Shown here piece by piece: positions 44,792-56,072 of a DNA stretch of 64,000 nucleotides. Under the pieces are notes generated by a model. It was not told the origin of the DNA, ran no database searches, and was given only the letters and a program-made list of their open reading frames with translations. Position 1 is the first letter of the stretch. Every line of letters starts with the position of its first letter. The stretch is from Thermacetogenium phaeum DSM 12270 (lineage in GTDB: Bacteria > Bacillota > DSM-12270 > Thermacetogeniales > Thermacetogeniaceae): NCBI RefSeq assembly GCF_000305935.1, contig NC_018870.1:823942-887941 (forward strand), in the 5' to 3' direction. Both the position numbers and the translations under genes were made by a program.

Positions 44792-45355
44792 TTGGAGAAG
44801 CTAGAGGTTTTGATAACGGAGGAACAGTTGCGGTCCGGGGTGGCGGAACTGGCTGAGCGGATTAACCGGGATTATAACGGTGAGGAACTCCTGGTGGTGG
44901 GCATCCTGCGGGGTGCCTTCGTCTTTTTGGCCGATTTGGTGCGCCGGTTGACGATGCCGGTGGTCATCGATTTCGTCGCCGTTTCCAGCTACGGGGATGA
45001 CACCCAGAGTTCTGGAGTCGTCCGCATCCTGAAGGATCTTGATGAGAGCATTGCCGGCCGCCACGTCCTGCTGGTGGAGGACATCATCGATACCGGTTTA
45101 ACCCTGAAGTATCTGTACGAAAACTTAAAGGCGCGGCATCCGGCAAGCCTGAAGGTATGCACCCTGCTGGACAAGCCTAGCCGGCGCCGTGTGGATTTTA
45201 ACCCCGATTACGCCGGTTTTACAATACCGGACTATTTCGTTGTGGGCTACGGTCTTGACTGCGGCCAGCGCTACCGCAATCTGCCGATGGTGTGCGTGAT
45301 TCGCCAGGAGCAGGAAGGATGCCCTCCCTTTGCAGGAGGAGAGCAGCCGAGGTGA
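44792..45355 (+). CDS. hpt: Hypoxanthine phosphoribosyltransferase
   Basis: This salvage enzyme makes IMP or GMP from hypoxanthine or guanine and PRPP. The 187 residues include [25 protein letters not shown], the PRPP motif [14 protein letters not shown] and [17 protein letters not shown]. The start is TTG with GGTGGGGA upstream. It is the first gene of the purine operon and is followed 5 bases later by guaA. Confidence 0.95.
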   Translation: MEKLEVLITEEQLRSGVAELAERINRDYNGEELLVVGILRGAFVFLADLVRRLTMPVVIDFVAVSSYGDDTQSSGVVRILKDLDESIAGRHVLLVEDIIDTGLTLKYLYENLKARHPASLKVCTLLDKPSRRRVDFNPDYAGFTIPDYFVVGYGLDCGQRYRNLPMVCVIRQEQEGCPPFAGGEQPR

Positions 45356-45360
45356 AGTGC

Positions 45361-46896
45361 ATGAGTGAGCGGGATCTGATTTTGGTTGTAGATTTCGGAG
45401 GGCAGTATACCCAGCTTATTGCCCGGCGGATCCGGGAGGCCGGGGTTTACTGCGAAATTGTGCCCTATACGGCGGCGTGGGAGGAGCTCCGGGCAAAACG
45501 GCCGCGGGGGCTGGTGCTTTCGGGTGGGCCGGCGAGTGTCTATTCCGAGAAGGCCCCGCAATGCGATCCCAGGCTCCTGAGGGGAGGGGTTCCGGTGCTG
45601 GGCATCTGCTACGGTATGCAGCTGATGGCCTTTCTCCTCAAAGGAAGCGTCCGCAGGGGGGAAAGGCGGGAGTACGGCCGTGTGCAGGTTACCGTCCGGA
45701 GACAGGAGGCCATCTTCAAGGGGCTCCCGCGAGAGATGCCCGTCTGGATGAGCCATGGTGACCTGGTAGAGGCCCCTCCTCCGGGTTTTACGGTCGCCGC
45801 AACATCCGAGGGAACACCGGTGGCGGCCATGTTCGATGAACAGCGCCGCCTGTTCGGGGTGCAGTTTCATCCCGAGGTGCAGCACACCCCCTTCGGGAAG
45901 GATATCTTGCGAAACTTTCTCTATGACATCTGCAGCTGCAAGGGGGATTGGACGCCGGCATCCTTTATCGCCGGGCAGATCGAAGAGATCAGGAAGATCG
46001 TCGGGAACGGCAGGGTTGTCGGGGCTTTGAGCGGTGGGGTGGACTCCACCGTAGCGGCAACGCTCGTCCACCGAGCAATCGGGGAGAGGTTGACCTGCAT
46101 CTTCGTTGATCACGGCCTGCTCCGGAAGGGGGAGCGGGAAGAGGTTGAGTGGACGATGCGGGAGCGGTTGGGGGTTAAGCTGATTACCGTCGAGGCCGGG
46201 GAGCGCTTCCTGGCCAAGCTCTCCGGTGTCACCGATCCTGAAGAGAAGCGGAAAATAATCGGGCATGAGTTCATCAGGGTCTTCGAGGAAGAGGCGTCCC
46301 GCCTCGGCGAGCTGGATTTTCTCCTGCAGGGAACCCTCTACCCCGATGTCATCGAATCGGGAACTCCCACCGCTGCCGTGATCAAGAGCCACCACAATGT
46401 AGGGGGGCTGCCCGAGGACCTCAAGCTGCGCCTTTTGGAGCCGCTGCGCTGGCTTTTTAAGGATGAGGTGCGCCGGGTGGGGCTGGAACTCGGCCTGCCG
46501 GAAGAGATCATCTGGCGCCAGCCCTTCCCCGGACCGGGTTTGGCGGTAAGGGTGCTGGGTGAGGTGACCCCGGAGAAGCTGGCGATGGTCAGGGAGGCGG
46601 ACTATATCCTGCGCACGGAGATCCGCCGTGCCGGGCTCGAGCGGGAGATCTGGCAGTGCTTTGCCGTCCTGCTTCCGGTCAGAAGCGTCGGAGTGATGGG
46701 GGACGAGCGGACGTATGCCCATCCTGTCGTGATCCGGGCGGTGACCAGCGAGGATGCCATGACTGCCGATTGGGCGCGCCTGCCGCACGATCTCCTGGAG
46801 CGGATCGCCGGCCGCATCGTCGGGGAGGTTCCGGGGATCAACAGGGTGCTCTATGATATCACATCCAAGCCTCCGGGGACTATCGAGTGGGAATAA
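45361..46896 (+). CDS. guaA: GMP synthase (glutamine-hydrolysing)
   Basis: GuaA converts XMP to GMP. The 511 residues comprise a class I glutamine amidotransferase domain (1-190) with the nucleophile in GICYGMQ and the FHPEVQHT His/Glu pair, an ATP-pyrophosphatase domain with ALSGGVDST, and the dimerisation domain with [13 protein letters not shown] and the ending [13 protein letters not shown] at 45361 with GAGGTG is preferred over an upstream in-frame ATG inside hpt. Confidence 0.97.
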   Translation: MSERDLILVVDFGGQYTQLIARRIREAGVYCEIVPYTAAWEELRAKRPRGLVLSGGPASVYSEKAPQCDPRLLRGGVPVLGICYGMQLMAFLLKGSVRRGERREYGRVQVTVRRQEAIFKGLPREMPVWMSHGDLVEAPPPGFTVAATSEGTPVAAMFDEQRRLFGVQFHPEVQHTPFGKDILRNFLYDICSCKGDWTPASFIAGQIEEIRKIVGNGRVVGALSGGVDSTVAATLVHRAIGERLTCIFVDHGLLRKGEREEVEWTMRERLGVKLITVEAGERFLAKLSGVTDPEEKRKIIGHEFIRVFEEEASRLGELDFLLQGTLYPDVIESGTPTAAVIKSHHNVGGLPEDLKLRLLEPLRWLFKDEVRRVGLELGLPEEIIWRQPFPGPGLAVRVLGEVTPEKLAMVREADYILRTEIRRAGLEREIWQCFAVLLPVRSVGVMGDERTYAHPVVIRAVTSEDAMTADWARLPHDLLERIAGRIVGEVPGINRVLYDITSKPPGTIEWE

Positions 46897-47045
46897 CACG
46901 GCACCATGGCCGCCAGACATTCTCCACGGGTTCGACCGGTCGGGAACGGCTGTAAAGGTAAAGGGAGGGAGCATGTTTTTCCAGAGCTGTGGTTTTTCAA
47001 GAGCTTTAGCAGCGACATTTTATATTTCAGGTTGGGTGATTATTG

Positions 47046-47540
47046 ATGGAAAAACCGCTTGTAGGAATAGTTCTGGGGAGTGATTCCGACCTGCCGGTGA
47101 TGGAAGAGGCGGCGCGGATTTTGGATGATTTCGGGGTTCCTTACGAGATGACCATTGCCTCTGCCCACCGCAGTCCGGACCTGGCAGCCGAATACGCCCG
47201 TACCGCCGAAGAGCGCGGTCTTAAACTGCTCATCGCCGGTGCCGGGATGGCCGCCCACCTGCCCGGAGTTCTGGCGGCGTACACCTGCCTGCCGGTGATC
47301 GGGGTTCCCCTCCAGGGGGGGGCCTTAAATGGGGTGGATGCCCTCTACTCCATCGTTCAGATGCCGCCGGGGGTTCCGGTGGCCGCCGTCGCCATCAACG
47401 GGGCGCGCAACGCCGCCCTCCTGGCCGTACAGATTTTGGGGCTGGGGGAGCCCCTTCTGCGGGAAAGGTTCCGTACCTACAAGGAAGGGCTTGTGGAGTC
47501 GGTCGCCAGGAAAGCGGAGAAGTTGAAAGAGCGGATGTAG
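47046..47540 (+). CDS. purE: 5-(carboxyamino)imidazole ribonucleotide mutase PurE
   Basis: The 164-residue protein has [10 protein letters not shown] near the start, the active-site [23 protein letters not shown] and [28 protein letters not shown]. Class I PurE rearranges N5-CAIR made by PurK; class II carboxylates AIR directly. No purK lies in this otherwise full operon, so either purK is elsewhere or this PurE uses AIR and CO2. ATG at 47046 follows GGTGATT. The stop lies 41 bases before the start of the fusion gene. Confidence 0.95.
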   Translation: MEKPLVGIVLGSDSDLPVMEEAARILDDFGVPYEMTIASAHRSPDLAAEYARTAEERGLKLLIAGAGMAAHLPGVLAAYTCLPVIGVPLQGGALNGVDALYSIVQMPPGVPVAAVAINGARNAALLAVQILGLGEPLLRERFRTYKEGLVESVARKAEKLKERM

Positions 47541-47581
47541 TGAGAATTGTTTCCAAAAGAGGTCAGAAGGAGGCAGAAGCT

Positions 47582-49657
47582 TTGCTGGAGAGATACACCT
47601 TGCCGGAGATGAAAGCGCACTGGTCGCCGGAGAACCGCTACCGGAAGTGGCTGGAGGTGGAGATCCTGGCCTGCGAGGCCTGGGCCGCTCTGGGGCGGAT
47701 CCCGGAGCAGGCCCTCAGGGAGATCAAGGAAAGGGCGTCTTTTGATCTCCGGCGCATCGCCGAGATCGAGGCGGTCGTCAGACATGATGTGATCGCCTTT
47801 GTCAGCTGTGTTGCCGAGTCGGTGGGGGACGCCGGGAAGTACCTGCACATGGGCCTCACCTCTTACGATGTGGTGGACACGGCGCTCTCCCTGTTGATGC
47901 GGGAAGCCATGGACCTGATCCTGGCGGCCCTCGACGGGCTGCGGGAGGTGCTGGCCGAGAAGGCGAGGGAGTACCGGGACACCCCTATGATCGGGAGGAC
48001 GCACGGTGTTCATGCCGAGCCGATCACCCTGGGGATGAAGTTCGCCCTCTGGTATGCGGAGCTCGCCCGGGACCGCGAGCGCCTGGAGAAGGCGCGCCGG
48101 GTGATCAATGTGGGCCGCCTGGCCGGAGCAGTGGGAACCTACGCCCATATCGACCCGCGGGTCGAGCAGTATGTCTGCCGCAAGCTGGGGCTGTATCCGG
48201 CGCAGATCTCCACCCAGGTTCTGCAGCGGGACCGCCATGCCGAATACCTGAGCGCCCTGGCCATTACCGCCTGCTCCCTGGAGAAGTTCGCCACGGAGAT
48301 CAGGCACCTGCAGCGGACCGAGGTCCTGGAACTGGAGGAGGGGTTTGCCGCCGGGCAGAAGGGTTCTTCGGCCATGCCGCACAAGCGTAACCCCATCACC
48401 TGCGAGCGCATTACGGGGCTTTCCCGTGTTCTCAGGGGGAACGCCCTGGCCGCTATGGAGAACACCGCCCTCTGGCATGAACGGGACATCTCCAATTCCT
48501 CAGTGGAGCGGATTATCATCCCGGACAGCACCACCCTCCTTCACTATATGCTGGTCCGGTTCACCGAAGTCGTGAAGCAGCTGTTGATCTACCCCGAACA
48601 TATGCGGCAGAATCTGGACAGAACCCGCGGCCTGATCTTCAGCCAGCGCCTCTTGCTCGCCCTGGTAGAGAAGGGGCTGCGCCGGGAGGAGGCCTATGCC
48701 CTGGTGCAGCGGCAGGCGATGCGCGCCTGGCCGCAGGGGGATTTTGCCCAACTCGTTAAAGCCGACCCGGAGATCGGGAAATACCTCTCCGGCGGGGAAA
48801 TCGATGCCCTTCTGGATAGCGGCTACTACCTGCGCCGCGTTCCCTACATCTTCTGGCGCACCGGGCTCGGTGCGCCTCCTCTTTCGGAATGGGAGGAGAA
48901 ACTCCGGGAGGACCCCCCCGGAAGACACGTCCCCGTACCGGAAAAAGGGGAACTCTTATACGAGGGGAAGGCCAAGAGGGTTTACAGGACCTCGGATCCC
49001 GACCTCTACTGGGTGGAATACAAGGATGAGGCCACTGCCTTCGACGGTCTGAAAAGGGATGTGATACCCGGTAAGGGGAGCCTGAATAACCGGATTTCCG
49101 CCCATTTCTTCTCCCTCCTGGAAGTTGCCGGTTTGCCGACGCATTTCGTAAAGCTGCTCGGCCCGAGGGAGGCTCTGGTCAGAAGGGTGGAGATAATCCC
49201 CTTGGAGGTGATCGTGCGGAACATCGCGGCGGGGAGCCTGGCCAAAAAGCTCGGACTGCCGGAGGGAAGGGTTCTTTCCCGGCCGGTCGTCGACTTCTGC
49301 CTGAAGAATGACGAACTGCACGATCCCCAGGTCACCGAGGACCAGATCCTCGCCCTGGGCTTTGCCGCGGAGAAGGAAGTGCGGGAGCTGCGGGACTTCG
49401 CCTTGAAGGTCAATGAGGTGCTGAGCGCCTACCTTCTTTCCAGGGATTTGATTCTGGTGGACTTCAAACTGGAGTTCGGCCGCTGCAGGGACGGGATTAT
49501 CCTGGCGGATGAGATTTCTCCCGACACCTGCCGCTTCTGGGACCGGGACACGAAAGAAAAACTGGATAAGGACCGCTTCCGGCACGACCTGGGTGGGCTG
49601 ATCCCGGCCTATGAGGAGATCTGGAAGAGGCTGCAAGGAGGGAAGCCGGTTGTTTGA
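47582..49657 (+). CDS. purBC: Fused adenylosuccinate lyase-SAICAR synthetase (PurB-PurC)
   Basis: One uninterrupted frame encodes PurB (about 1-440) and PurC (about 455-691). PurB shows [35 protein letters not shown] and the signature [10 protein letters not shown]. PurC shows [42 protein letters not shown] and [15 protein letters not shown] short Pro-rich linker ([13 protein letters not shown]) joins them. PurC makes SAICAR, which PurB then cleaves to AICAR, so the fusion unites consecutive steps. TTG 47582 with AAGGAGG eight bases upstream is the best start; GTG 47540 would add 14 residues. Confidence 0.95.
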   Translation: MLERYTLPEMKAHWSPENRYRKWLEVEILACEAWAALGRIPEQALREIKERASFDLRRIAEIEAVVRHDVIAFVSCVAESVGDAGKYLHMGLTSYDVVDTALSLLMREAMDLILAALDGLREVLAEKAREYRDTPMIGRTHGVHAEPITLGMKFALWYAELARDRERLEKARRVINVGRLAGAVGTYAHIDPRVEQYVCRKLGLYPAQISTQVLQRDRHAEYLSALAITACSLEKFATEIRHLQRTEVLELEEGFAAGQKGSSAMPHKRNPITCERITGLSRVLRGNALAAMENTALWHERDISNSSVERIIIPDSTTLLHYMLVRFTEVVKQLLIYPEHMRQNLDRTRGLIFSQRLLLALVEKGLRREEAYALVQRQAMRAWPQGDFAQLVKADPEIGKYLSGGEIDALLDSGYYLRRVPYIFWRTGLGAPPLSEWEEKLREDPPGRHVPVPEKGELLYEGKAKRVYRTSDPDLYWVEYKDEATAFDGLKRDVIPGKGSLNNRISAHFFSLLEVAGLPTHFVKLLGPREALVRRVEIIPLEVIVRNIAAGSLAKKLGLPEGRVLSRPVVDFCLKNDELHDPQVTEDQILALGFAAEKEVRELRDFALKVNEVLSAYLLSRDLILVDFKLEFGRCRDGIILADEISPDTCRFWDRDTKEKLDKDRFRHDLGGLIPAYEEIWKRLQGGKPVV

Positions 49658-49904
49658 GGCGCGAGTATTTGTGACACTGAAAAAGGCGATTCTTGATCCC
49701 CAGGGAAAGGCAGTCAAAAGCGGCCTGCTTGCCCTGGGATACGACCGGGTGGAGGACGTCAGGGTGGGGAAGTACCTTATGCTCACCCTGAGAACGACGG
49801 ATCGGCTGGAGGCGGAAAAGGAAGTGCGGGAAATGTGCGACCGGCTCCTGGCCAATCCGGTCATCGAGGACTATACCTTTGAGCTCCGGGAGGTGGCGCC
49901 GTGA
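49650..49904 (+). CDS. purS: FGAM synthase subunit PurS
   Basis: PurS (84 residues) bridges PurQ and PurL in the Gram-positive type FGAM synthase and channels ammonia. It starts [20 protein letters not shown] and keeps the family's [11 protein letters not shown] strand. The start is TTG, overlapping the end of the purBC frame, with AAGGAGGG upstream. It overlaps purQ by four bases. Confidence 0.94.
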   Translation: MFEARVFVTLKKAILDPQGKAVKSGLLALGYDRVEDVRVGKYLMLTLRTTDRLEAEKEVREMCDRLLANPVIEDYTFELREVAP

Positions 49905-50617
49905 AATTCGGAGTGGTGGTTTTTCCCGGATCCAACTGTGATGTCGATTGCTACCATGTCCTCGATCGGGTCTTCGGCCACCCCGTTTCCTACATCTGGC
50001 ATCAGGAAAGGGATCTCTCCGGGATTGACTGCGTCATCCTGCCCGGGGGGTTCTCCTACGGGGATTACCTGAGGACGGGGGCCATCGCCCGTTTTGCCCC
50101 GGTGATGGAGGAGGTGGCGGAGTTTGCCGAAAAAGGGGGGCTCGTGTTGGGGATCTGTAACGGGTTCCAGATCCTCCTGGAAGCGGGATTGCTTCCGGGG
50201 GCGATGAGGCGCAATGAATCCCTGCAGTTCCGCTGCTGCGATGTCTTCCTGCGGGTGGAGAATGCGGCTACCCCCTACACCGGCCTTTATCGCCGCGGAG
50301 AGGTGATCAGGTATCCCATTGCCCACGGTGAGGGGAACTACTATGCCACCCCTGAGATCTTGGCACAGCTGGAAGAGAAAGGGCAGATCGTATTCCGTTA
50401 CTGCACTGAGAAGGGTGAGGTTACCCCGGACGCCAACCCCAACGGTGCTCTGGGCAATATTGCCGGGATCTGCAATCAAAGGGGTAATGTCCTCGGCCTG
50501 ATGCCTCACCCGGAGCGCTGCTGTGAAGAAATTGTCGGCAATACCGATGGGAGGCGCTTCTTCCTTTCCATACTGCACTGGTGGGGAATGGAGCGGCAGA
50601 AGAGGGTGACTGCGTAA
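49901..50617 (+). CDS. purQ: FGAM synthase glutaminase subunit PurQ
   Basis: A class I glutamine amidotransferase subunit of 238 residues supplying ammonia to PurL. The oxyanion/nucleophile region [35 protein letters not shown] and [12 protein letters not shown] are clear. GTG start overlapping purS; its stop overlaps the ATG of purL by one base. The partners PurS and PurL are its immediate neighbours. Confidence 0.96.
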   Translation: MKFGVVVFPGSNCDVDCYHVLDRVFGHPVSYIWHQERDLSGIDCVILPGGFSYGDYLRTGAIARFAPVMEEVAEFAEKGGLVLGICNGFQILLEAGLLPGAMRRNESLQFRCCDVFLRVENAATPYTGLYRRGEVIRYPIAHGEGNYYATPEILAQLEEKGQIVFRYCTEKGEVTPDANPNGALGNIAGICNQRGNVLGLMPHPERCCEEIVGNTDGRRFFLSILHWWGMERQKRVTA

Positions 50618-52818
50618 TGGCCGAGAAGAAGCCTGCCTGGCAGGAGATGGGGTTGACGGCACAGGAGTATGAGAGGATCTGCGAGATCCTCGGACGGGAG
50701 CCCAACTATCTGGAAACGGGGATCTTCGCAGTACTCTGGTCGGAGCATTGCAGTTATAAGAATTCCCGCCCTGTTTTAAAGAGGTTCCCGACAGAGGGCA
50801 GGCATGTTCTGCAGGGCCCCGGGGAGAATGCCGGGATAGTGGACATCGGTGACGGCCAGGGAGTGGCCTTGAAGATAGAGAGCCACAACCATCCTTCGGC
50901 CATCGAACCCTACCAGGGAGCGGCTACTGGGGTAGGGGGGATTGTGCGGGATATCTTCGCGATGGGGGCGCGCCCCGTTGCTTTGTTGAACTCCCTGCGC
51001 TTCGGAAGTCTTGCCGACCCCCGGGTGCGCTATCTCTTCTCCGGCGTAGTGGCCGGAATCTCCGGCTATGGTAACTGCCTCGGCATTCCCACCGTCGGCG
51101 GGGATGTCTTTTTCCATCCCAGCTTCAGGGAGAACCCCCTGGTCAACGCCATGTGCGTCGGTCTGGTGGAACACGCTCAGATCAGGCGCGGGCAGGCTGC
51201 AGGGGTGGGCAATTCGGTAATGGTTGTGGGCGCCCGGACGGGCAGGGACGGGATCCACGGCTGCACCTTTGCCTCTGAGGAATTGAGCGAGGAGAGCGAG
51301 GAGCGCCGCCCGGCCGTGCAGGTCGGTGACCCTTTTCTGGAGAAGCTCCTCATCGAGGCCTGCCTGGAGGTTATTAAAAAGGGCTATGTCGTCGGCATTC
51401 AGGATTTGGGAGCGGCGGGGCTGACCAGCTCCAGCGCCGAAATGGCCGGAAGGGCCGGCACGGGGATGGAGATCGATGTTTCCCTGGTGCCGCGCCGGGA
51501 GGAGGGAATGACACCCTATGAGGTGATGCTTTCCGAATCCCAGGAACGGATGCTGCTCGTTTTGGAGCCGCGGCATGTGGAGCCGGTGAGACGGATATTC
51601 AGCAAATGGGGGCTGGAAGCCGCAGTGATCGGCCGGGTGACCGGGGACGGGATCTACCGCGTCCTGGATGGTGAGAACCCTGTGGCCGAGATACCAGTCA
51701 AAGCCCTGACCGATTCCCCGGTTTACTACCCGGAGCAGCGGGAGCCCGAATATTACCAGAGGCTGCGAAGCTGGACGCCGGACGCCCTCCCTGAGCCGGA
51801 GGACCTGACCGCCGTGTTGCGCCAACTTTTGGCATCACCGAACATCGCCAGCAAGGAGTGGATTTATACCCAGTACGACCACATGGTGATGCTGAATACC
51901 GTGGTGGGGCCGGGGGCCGATGCCGCCGTTCTGCGCGTTAAGGGAACGCCCAAGGGGATCGCCCTGACCACCGACGGAAACCCCCGCTACTGCTACCTGG
52001 ATCCCTATCGCGGCGGGGCTATTGCCGTCGCCGAAGCGGCGCGCAACCTTAGCTGTGTGGGGGCGGAGCCCTTGGGGCTCACCGACTGCTTAAACTTCGG
52101 CAATCCCGGGAAGCCGGAGATCTACTGGCAGTTCACCAGAACCGTCGAGGGGATGAGCGAGGCCTGCCGCGCTCTGGGGATCCCTGTTGTCAGCGGTAAT
52201 GTGAGCTTTTATAATGAAACAGATGGAGAGGCCATTCATCCTGCCCCGGTGGTGGGGATGGTGGGCCTCCTGCCGGATGTGGCGCGGCATGTCACCGGCG
52301 CCTTCAGAGATCCCGGGGACGAGATCGTGCTGTTGGGGAGGTTTGCTCCGACGCTCGGTGCCAGCGAATACCTGTCCGTGATCCACGGATTGGAGGCCGG
52401 AGCCGTTCCGCATCTCGACCTCGACCGGGAAAAAAGAGTTCAGGAATGCTGCCGCAGTCTGGTGCGAGAAGGGCTGATCAAATCCGCTCACGACTGTGCG
52501 GAGGGAGGGCTCGCCGTGGCTTTGGCCGAGTGTTGCCTTGCCGGCAAACTGGGTGCGACCGTGGAACTTCCCTTCTCCGGGCGGCTTGATGAGCTCCTTT
52601 TTGGCGAAGTGCAGTCTTGTATTGTGGTTTCCTGCGCCCCGGCTCAATTGCCTGCCGTTGTCCGGGAGGCGGCCGCACGGGGTGTCGACTGCCGGGTAAT
52701 CGGTACGACTGGCGGGGGCCATCTCCTGATCGCTGATGCCGGCGGGAGCGTTGTAACGAAGATATCTGTTGAGGAGATGAAAGAAGTATGGCGGGGGAGC
52801 ATTGCTTCTTACTTTTGA
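50617..52818 (+). CDS. purL: FGAM synthase subunit PurL (small type)
   Basis: PurL uses ATP and ammonia from PurQ to convert FGAR to FGAM. The 733-residue size is the small form that needs PurS and PurQ. Motifs: [37 protein letters not shown], the [13 protein letters not shown] segment and [22 protein letters not shown] directly at the purQ stop. The end overlaps purF by 31 bases. Confidence 0.97.
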   Translation: MAEKKPAWQEMGLTAQEYERICEILGREPNYLETGIFAVLWSEHCSYKNSRPVLKRFPTEGRHVLQGPGENAGIVDIGDGQGVALKIESHNHPSAIEPYQGAATGVGGIVRDIFAMGARPVALLNSLRFGSLADPRVRYLFSGVVAGISGYGNCLGIPTVGGDVFFHPSFRENPLVNAMCVGLVEHAQIRRGQAAGVGNSVMVVGARTGRDGIHGCTFASEELSEESEERRPAVQVGDPFLEKLLIEACLEVIKKGYVVGIQDLGAAGLTSSSAEMAGRAGTGMEIDVSLVPRREEGMTPYEVMLSESQERMLLVLEPRHVEPVRRIFSKWGLEAAVIGRVTGDGIYRVLDGENPVAEIPVKALTDSPVYYPEQREPEYYQRLRSWTPDALPEPEDLTAVLRQLLASPNIASKEWIYTQYDHMVMLNTVVGPGADAAVLRVKGTPKGIALTTDGNPRYCYLDPYRGGAIAVAEAARNLSCVGAEPLGLTDCLNFGNPGKPEIYWQFTRTVEGMSEACRALGIPVVSGNVSFYNETDGEAIHPAPVVGMVGLLPDVARHVTGAFRDPGDEIVLLGRFAPTLGASEYLSVIHGLEAGAVPHLDLDREKRVQECCRSLVREGLIKSAHDCAEGGLAVALAECCLAGKLGATVELPFSGRLDELLFGEVQSCIVVSCAPAQLPAVVREAAARGVDCRVIGTTGGGHLLIADAGGSVVTKISVEEMKEVWRGSIASYF

Positions 52819-54197
52819 ATGAAGACAAGCCGCGCGAGGCCTGTGGCGTTTTCGGCATTTACGCCCCCGGCCTTGATGTGGCGCGCCTCACCTATTACGG
52901 TTTATACGCCCTCCAGCACCGCGGGCAGGAGAGCGCCGGCATCGCAGTGGGTGATGGGAAGTGCATCACCTGCCGCAAGGGGATGGGGCTCGTCAGCGAG
53001 TTCTTTACGGAGGAGATCCTGTCACGCCTTAGCGGCAGCGTTGCCATAGGGCATGTCCGCTATAGCACCGCCGGGGAGAGCACCGTCGAAAACGCCCAAC
53101 CGCTTACCTTTCACTATCAGCAGGGGATGATTTCCCTGGCGCACAACGGCAACCTGACCAACTGCGCTGAACTTCGGAGGGAGCTGGCGCAGTCCGGTGC
53201 GGTCTTCCAGACCACGGCCGACAGCGAACTGATCGTCAGCCTCATTGCCCGAGCCGGAACCGGGGATCTGCTAGAGGGAATAATGGAGGCTATGGAGAGG
53301 ATACGCGGAGCCTATTCTCTCGTCTTGATGACGGAGAAGAGGCTCTACGGCATCCGCGATCCGCACGGGATGCGGCCGCTTTGTTTGGGACGCCTGGATG
53401 GCGGCTATCTGCTGGCATCCGAGTCCTGTGCCCTGGACACCATCGGTGCGGAGTTCATCAGGGATGTGCTTCCCGGGGAGATTGTGATGATCGATGAAAA
53501 CGGGATCACCTCTCTTAAGCCCCATCAACCGCAGAAGCGCGCCCTGTGCGTTTTTGAATTCGTTTACTTTGCCAGGCCGGACAGCGTGATCGACGGGCTC
53601 AACGTGCAGACGGCGCGCCTGGCCCTGGGAAGAGAGCTGGCGCGGGAATGCCCGCTGGATGGGGACCTGGTGATTCCGGTGCCCGACTCCGGCACCACCG
53701 CCGCCCTCTCCTACGCCTCGGAGCGCGGCCTGCCCTTCGGGGAAGGGCTGATGAAGAACCGCTATGTTGGGCGCACTTTTATCCGCCCTTCGCAGGAGAT
53801 GCGTGACTTGGGAGTCAGGTTAAAGCTCAATCCGGTGCGGGAGTCCCTGGCGGGGAAGAGGATTATTATGATCGATGACAGCATCGTCCGGGGTACCACC
53901 TCCGGCAAGATCATCCAGATGATCAGGGAGGCAGGGGCGAAAGAGGTGCATATGCTGGTGAGTTCCCCAGCCGTTACCCATGGTTGTTACTATGGAATAG
54001 ACACCTCGGAGAAAGGGGAACTGATCGCGGCCAGCCACTGTTTGGAGGAGATCCGGGAATTCATCGGGGCGGACAGCCTGCACTACTTGAGCCGGAAGGG
54101 GCTCCTGGCGGCGATGGCCCCCATCCCCCCGGACGAGCTCTGCGATGCCTGTTTCAGCGGGAATTATCCGGTTGACGTTCCCTGTTCGCAGGCGTAG
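52788..54197 (+). CDS. purF: Amidophosphoribosyltransferase PurF
   Basis: The first committed enzyme of purine synthesis, making phosphoribosylamine from PRPP and glutamine. The 469-residue precursor has a leader ending ...KPREA before the N-terminal nucleophile Cys of [10 protein letters not shown], which implies propeptide removal as in the Bacillus-type enzyme. Class II amidotransferase motifs ([23 protein letters not shown]) and the PRPP motif [14 protein letters not shown] are present. Likely Fe-S cysteines include [13 protein letters not shown] and [10 protein letters not shown]. Confidence 0.96.
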   Translation: MAGEHCFLLLNEDKPREACGVFGIYAPGLDVARLTYYGLYALQHRGQESAGIAVGDGKCITCRKGMGLVSEFFTEEILSRLSGSVAIGHVRYSTAGESTVENAQPLTFHYQQGMISLAHNGNLTNCAELRRELAQSGAVFQTTADSELIVSLIARAGTGDLLEGIMEAMERIRGAYSLVLMTEKRLYGIRDPHGMRPLCLGRLDGGYLLASESCALDTIGAEFIRDVLPGEIVMIDENGITSLKPHQPQKRALCVFEFVYFARPDSVIDGLNVQTARLALGRELARECPLDGDLVIPVPDSGTTAALSYASERGLPFGEGLMKNRYVGRTFIRPSQEMRDLGVRLKLNPVRESLAGKRIIMIDDSIVRGTTSGKIIQMIREAGAKEVHMLVSSPAVTHGCYYGIDTSEKGELIAASHCLEEIREFIGADSLHYLSRKGLLAAMAPIPPDELCDACFSGNYPVDVPCSQA

Positions 54198-54293
54198 AAC
54201 CCCGGGATACTGCCCGGGGGTGGGCGGCGGGAGAGACGCCGCTGCCGTTTGCTTTGAACGTGGAGGAATGAAGAAAGGTAGGCGGGATTAACT

Positions 54294-55346
54294 GTGGCTG
54301 ATCACTCCTTATACAAAAAAGCGGGTGTGGATATCGATGCCGGAAACCGTGCCGTCAAACTCATCGAGAAGCACGTGGCCTCCACCGTCCGGCCGGAGGT
54401 GCTGGGCGGTATCGGGGGCTTTTCCGGCCTTTTTGCTCTCGATATCGGCCGTTACCGGGAGCCGGTTTTGGTTTCCGGCAGCGACGGCGTCGGCACCAAG
54501 CTGAAGATTGCCCAGATGTTGGGGAAGCACGATACCGTCGGGATTGATCTGGTGGCCATGTGCGTCAACGACATCCTGGTTTGTGGTGCCGAGCCGCTGT
54601 TCTTTCTGGATTATGTTGCCTGCGGCAGGCTGCTCCCGGAACTGGTTGAGGAGATCGTCAAGGGGGTCGCCGCAGGCTGCCGGGAGGCGGGGTGCGCTCT
54701 CATCGGAGGGGAGACTGCAGAGATGCCCGACTTCTACCCGCCCGGGGAGTACGACCTGGCCGGTTTTGCGGTAGGGGCGGTCGAGCGGGGGGAGATCCTC
54801 GATGGGAGTGGGATCAGGGCAGGGGATGTTTTGATCGGCCTTCCCTCTTCAGGGGTGCACAGCAACGGTTTTTCCCTGGTGCGCCATATACTACGAGGTT
54901 GTGGGTTAAGCCTGTCTGATCCCTTTCCGGCAACCGGCCGCACCCTTGGGGAGGAGCTGTTGACTCCTACCAGAATCTATGTGAAAACGATTTTGGAGTT
55001 GAGAAAAAAGCCGGTTGCTCCGGCGATCAAAGGCGCTGCACACATCACCGGAGGCGGCCTCACGGAAAATACCACCCGTGTTTTGCCCGAGGGACTGGGT
55101 GTGGTGATCCGGCGCGGTGCCTGGCCGGTACCACCCGTCTTCCGCTTCCTGCAGGAGAAGGGGCAGGTGACGACGGAGGAGATGTACCGGGTCTTTAACA
55201 TGGGGATCGGTTTCGTCGTCATCGTGGAGAAGGATAGGGCCGGAGATGTTTTGCTGGCGCTGCAGGAGCTGGGAGAGGAGCCCTTTGTCATCGGATCCGT
55301 CCGTGAGGGGTCCGGTGTTGATTATATTGATGACTTAAGAAGGTGA
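54294..55346 (+). CDS. purM: AIR synthetase PurM
   Basis: PurM closes the imidazole ring, converting FGAM to AIR with ATP. The 350 residues include [67 protein letters not shown] and the late [12 protein letters not shown] start, about 95 bases after purF and 6 bases before purN. Confidence 0.97.
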   Translation: MADHSLYKKAGVDIDAGNRAVKLIEKHVASTVRPEVLGGIGGFSGLFALDIGRYREPVLVSGSDGVGTKLKIAQMLGKHDTVGIDLVAMCVNDILVCGAEPLFFLDYVACGRLLPELVEEIVKGVAAGCREAGCALIGGETAEMPDFYPPGEYDLAGFAVGAVERGEILDGSGIRAGDVLIGLPSSGVHSNGFSLVRHILRGCGLSLSDPFPATGRTLGEELLTPTRIYVKTILELRKKPVAPAIKGAAHITGGGLTENTTRVLPEGLGVVIRRGAWPVPPVFRFLQEKGQVTTEEMYRVFNMGIGFVVIVEKDRAGDVLLALQELGEEPFVIGSVREGSGVDYIDDLRR

Positions 55347-55352
55347 AAGATT

Positions 55353-56072
55353 ATGGATAGGCTTCGCCTGGCGGTCCTGGTTTCGGGACGGGGGACGAAC
55401 CTCAAGGCGATCATTGATGCCGTCGAAGTGGGAGCCCTCCAGGCCCAGGTCGTGGGGGTCTTCAGCGACAGACCGGATCCTTATGCCTTTGAGCATGCCA
55501 GGGAGCGCAACATTCCAACGGTATTCGTCGACCCGAAAAAATACCCCTCCAGGGAGGAGTACGATACTGCTCTGGCCCGGCAGGTGATGGAGTTGAAACC
55601 GGGTTGCATCGCCCTGGCGGGTTTCATGAGAGTATTGACTCCCGTTTTCCTGAATGCCTTCCCGGGGCGAGTTCTCAATATTCATCCCTCGCTTCTGCCC
55701 TCTTTCCCCGGCCTGGAAGCACAGCGGCAGGCACTGGAGTACGGAGTGCGCTATAGTGGATGTACCGTGCATTTTGTGGATCCCGGTGTCGATACCGGCC
55801 CCATCATCATTCAGTCGGTGGTCCCCGTCTATCAGGACGACACTCCGGAAACCCTGGCCGATCGCATTCTCGCCAAGGAGCACCTGACGTACCCGGCTGC
55901 CCTGCAGCTTTTTGCGGAGGGGAGATTGAGGCTTGAGGGCCGGAGGGTGATCATCGATTGGGAGAATAGAGCGCCGCAACAGCCGCGCGACTGCGTGCTG
56001 GAATGGCTGAAGAACAAGGATATTATCAAGGAGGTTACACCGAATGAGCGATCAAACTCCCAGCACAATTGA
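55353..56072 (+). CDS. purN: GAR transformylase PurN
   Basis: PurN formylates glycinamide ribonucleotide with 10-formyl-THF, tying purine synthesis to the folate pool that fhs feeds. The 239 residues have VLVSGRGTNLKAIID, LAGFMRVLTPVFLN, the catalytic NIHPSLLPSFPG and HFVDPGVDTGPII. It is about 30 residues longer than E. coli PurN because of a C-terminal tail that overlaps purH by 29 bases. Confidence 0.96.
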   Translation: MDRLRLAVLVSGRGTNLKAIIDAVEVGALQAQVVGVFSDRPDPYAFEHARERNIPTVFVDPKKYPSREEYDTALARQVMELKPGCIALAGFMRVLTPVFLNAFPGRVLNIHPSLLPSFPGLEAQRQALEYGVRYSGCTVHFVDPGVDTGPIIIQSVVPVYQDDTPETLADRILAKEHLTYPAALQLFAEGRLRLEGRRVIIDWENRAPQQPRDCVLEWLKNKDIIKEVTPNERSNSQHN

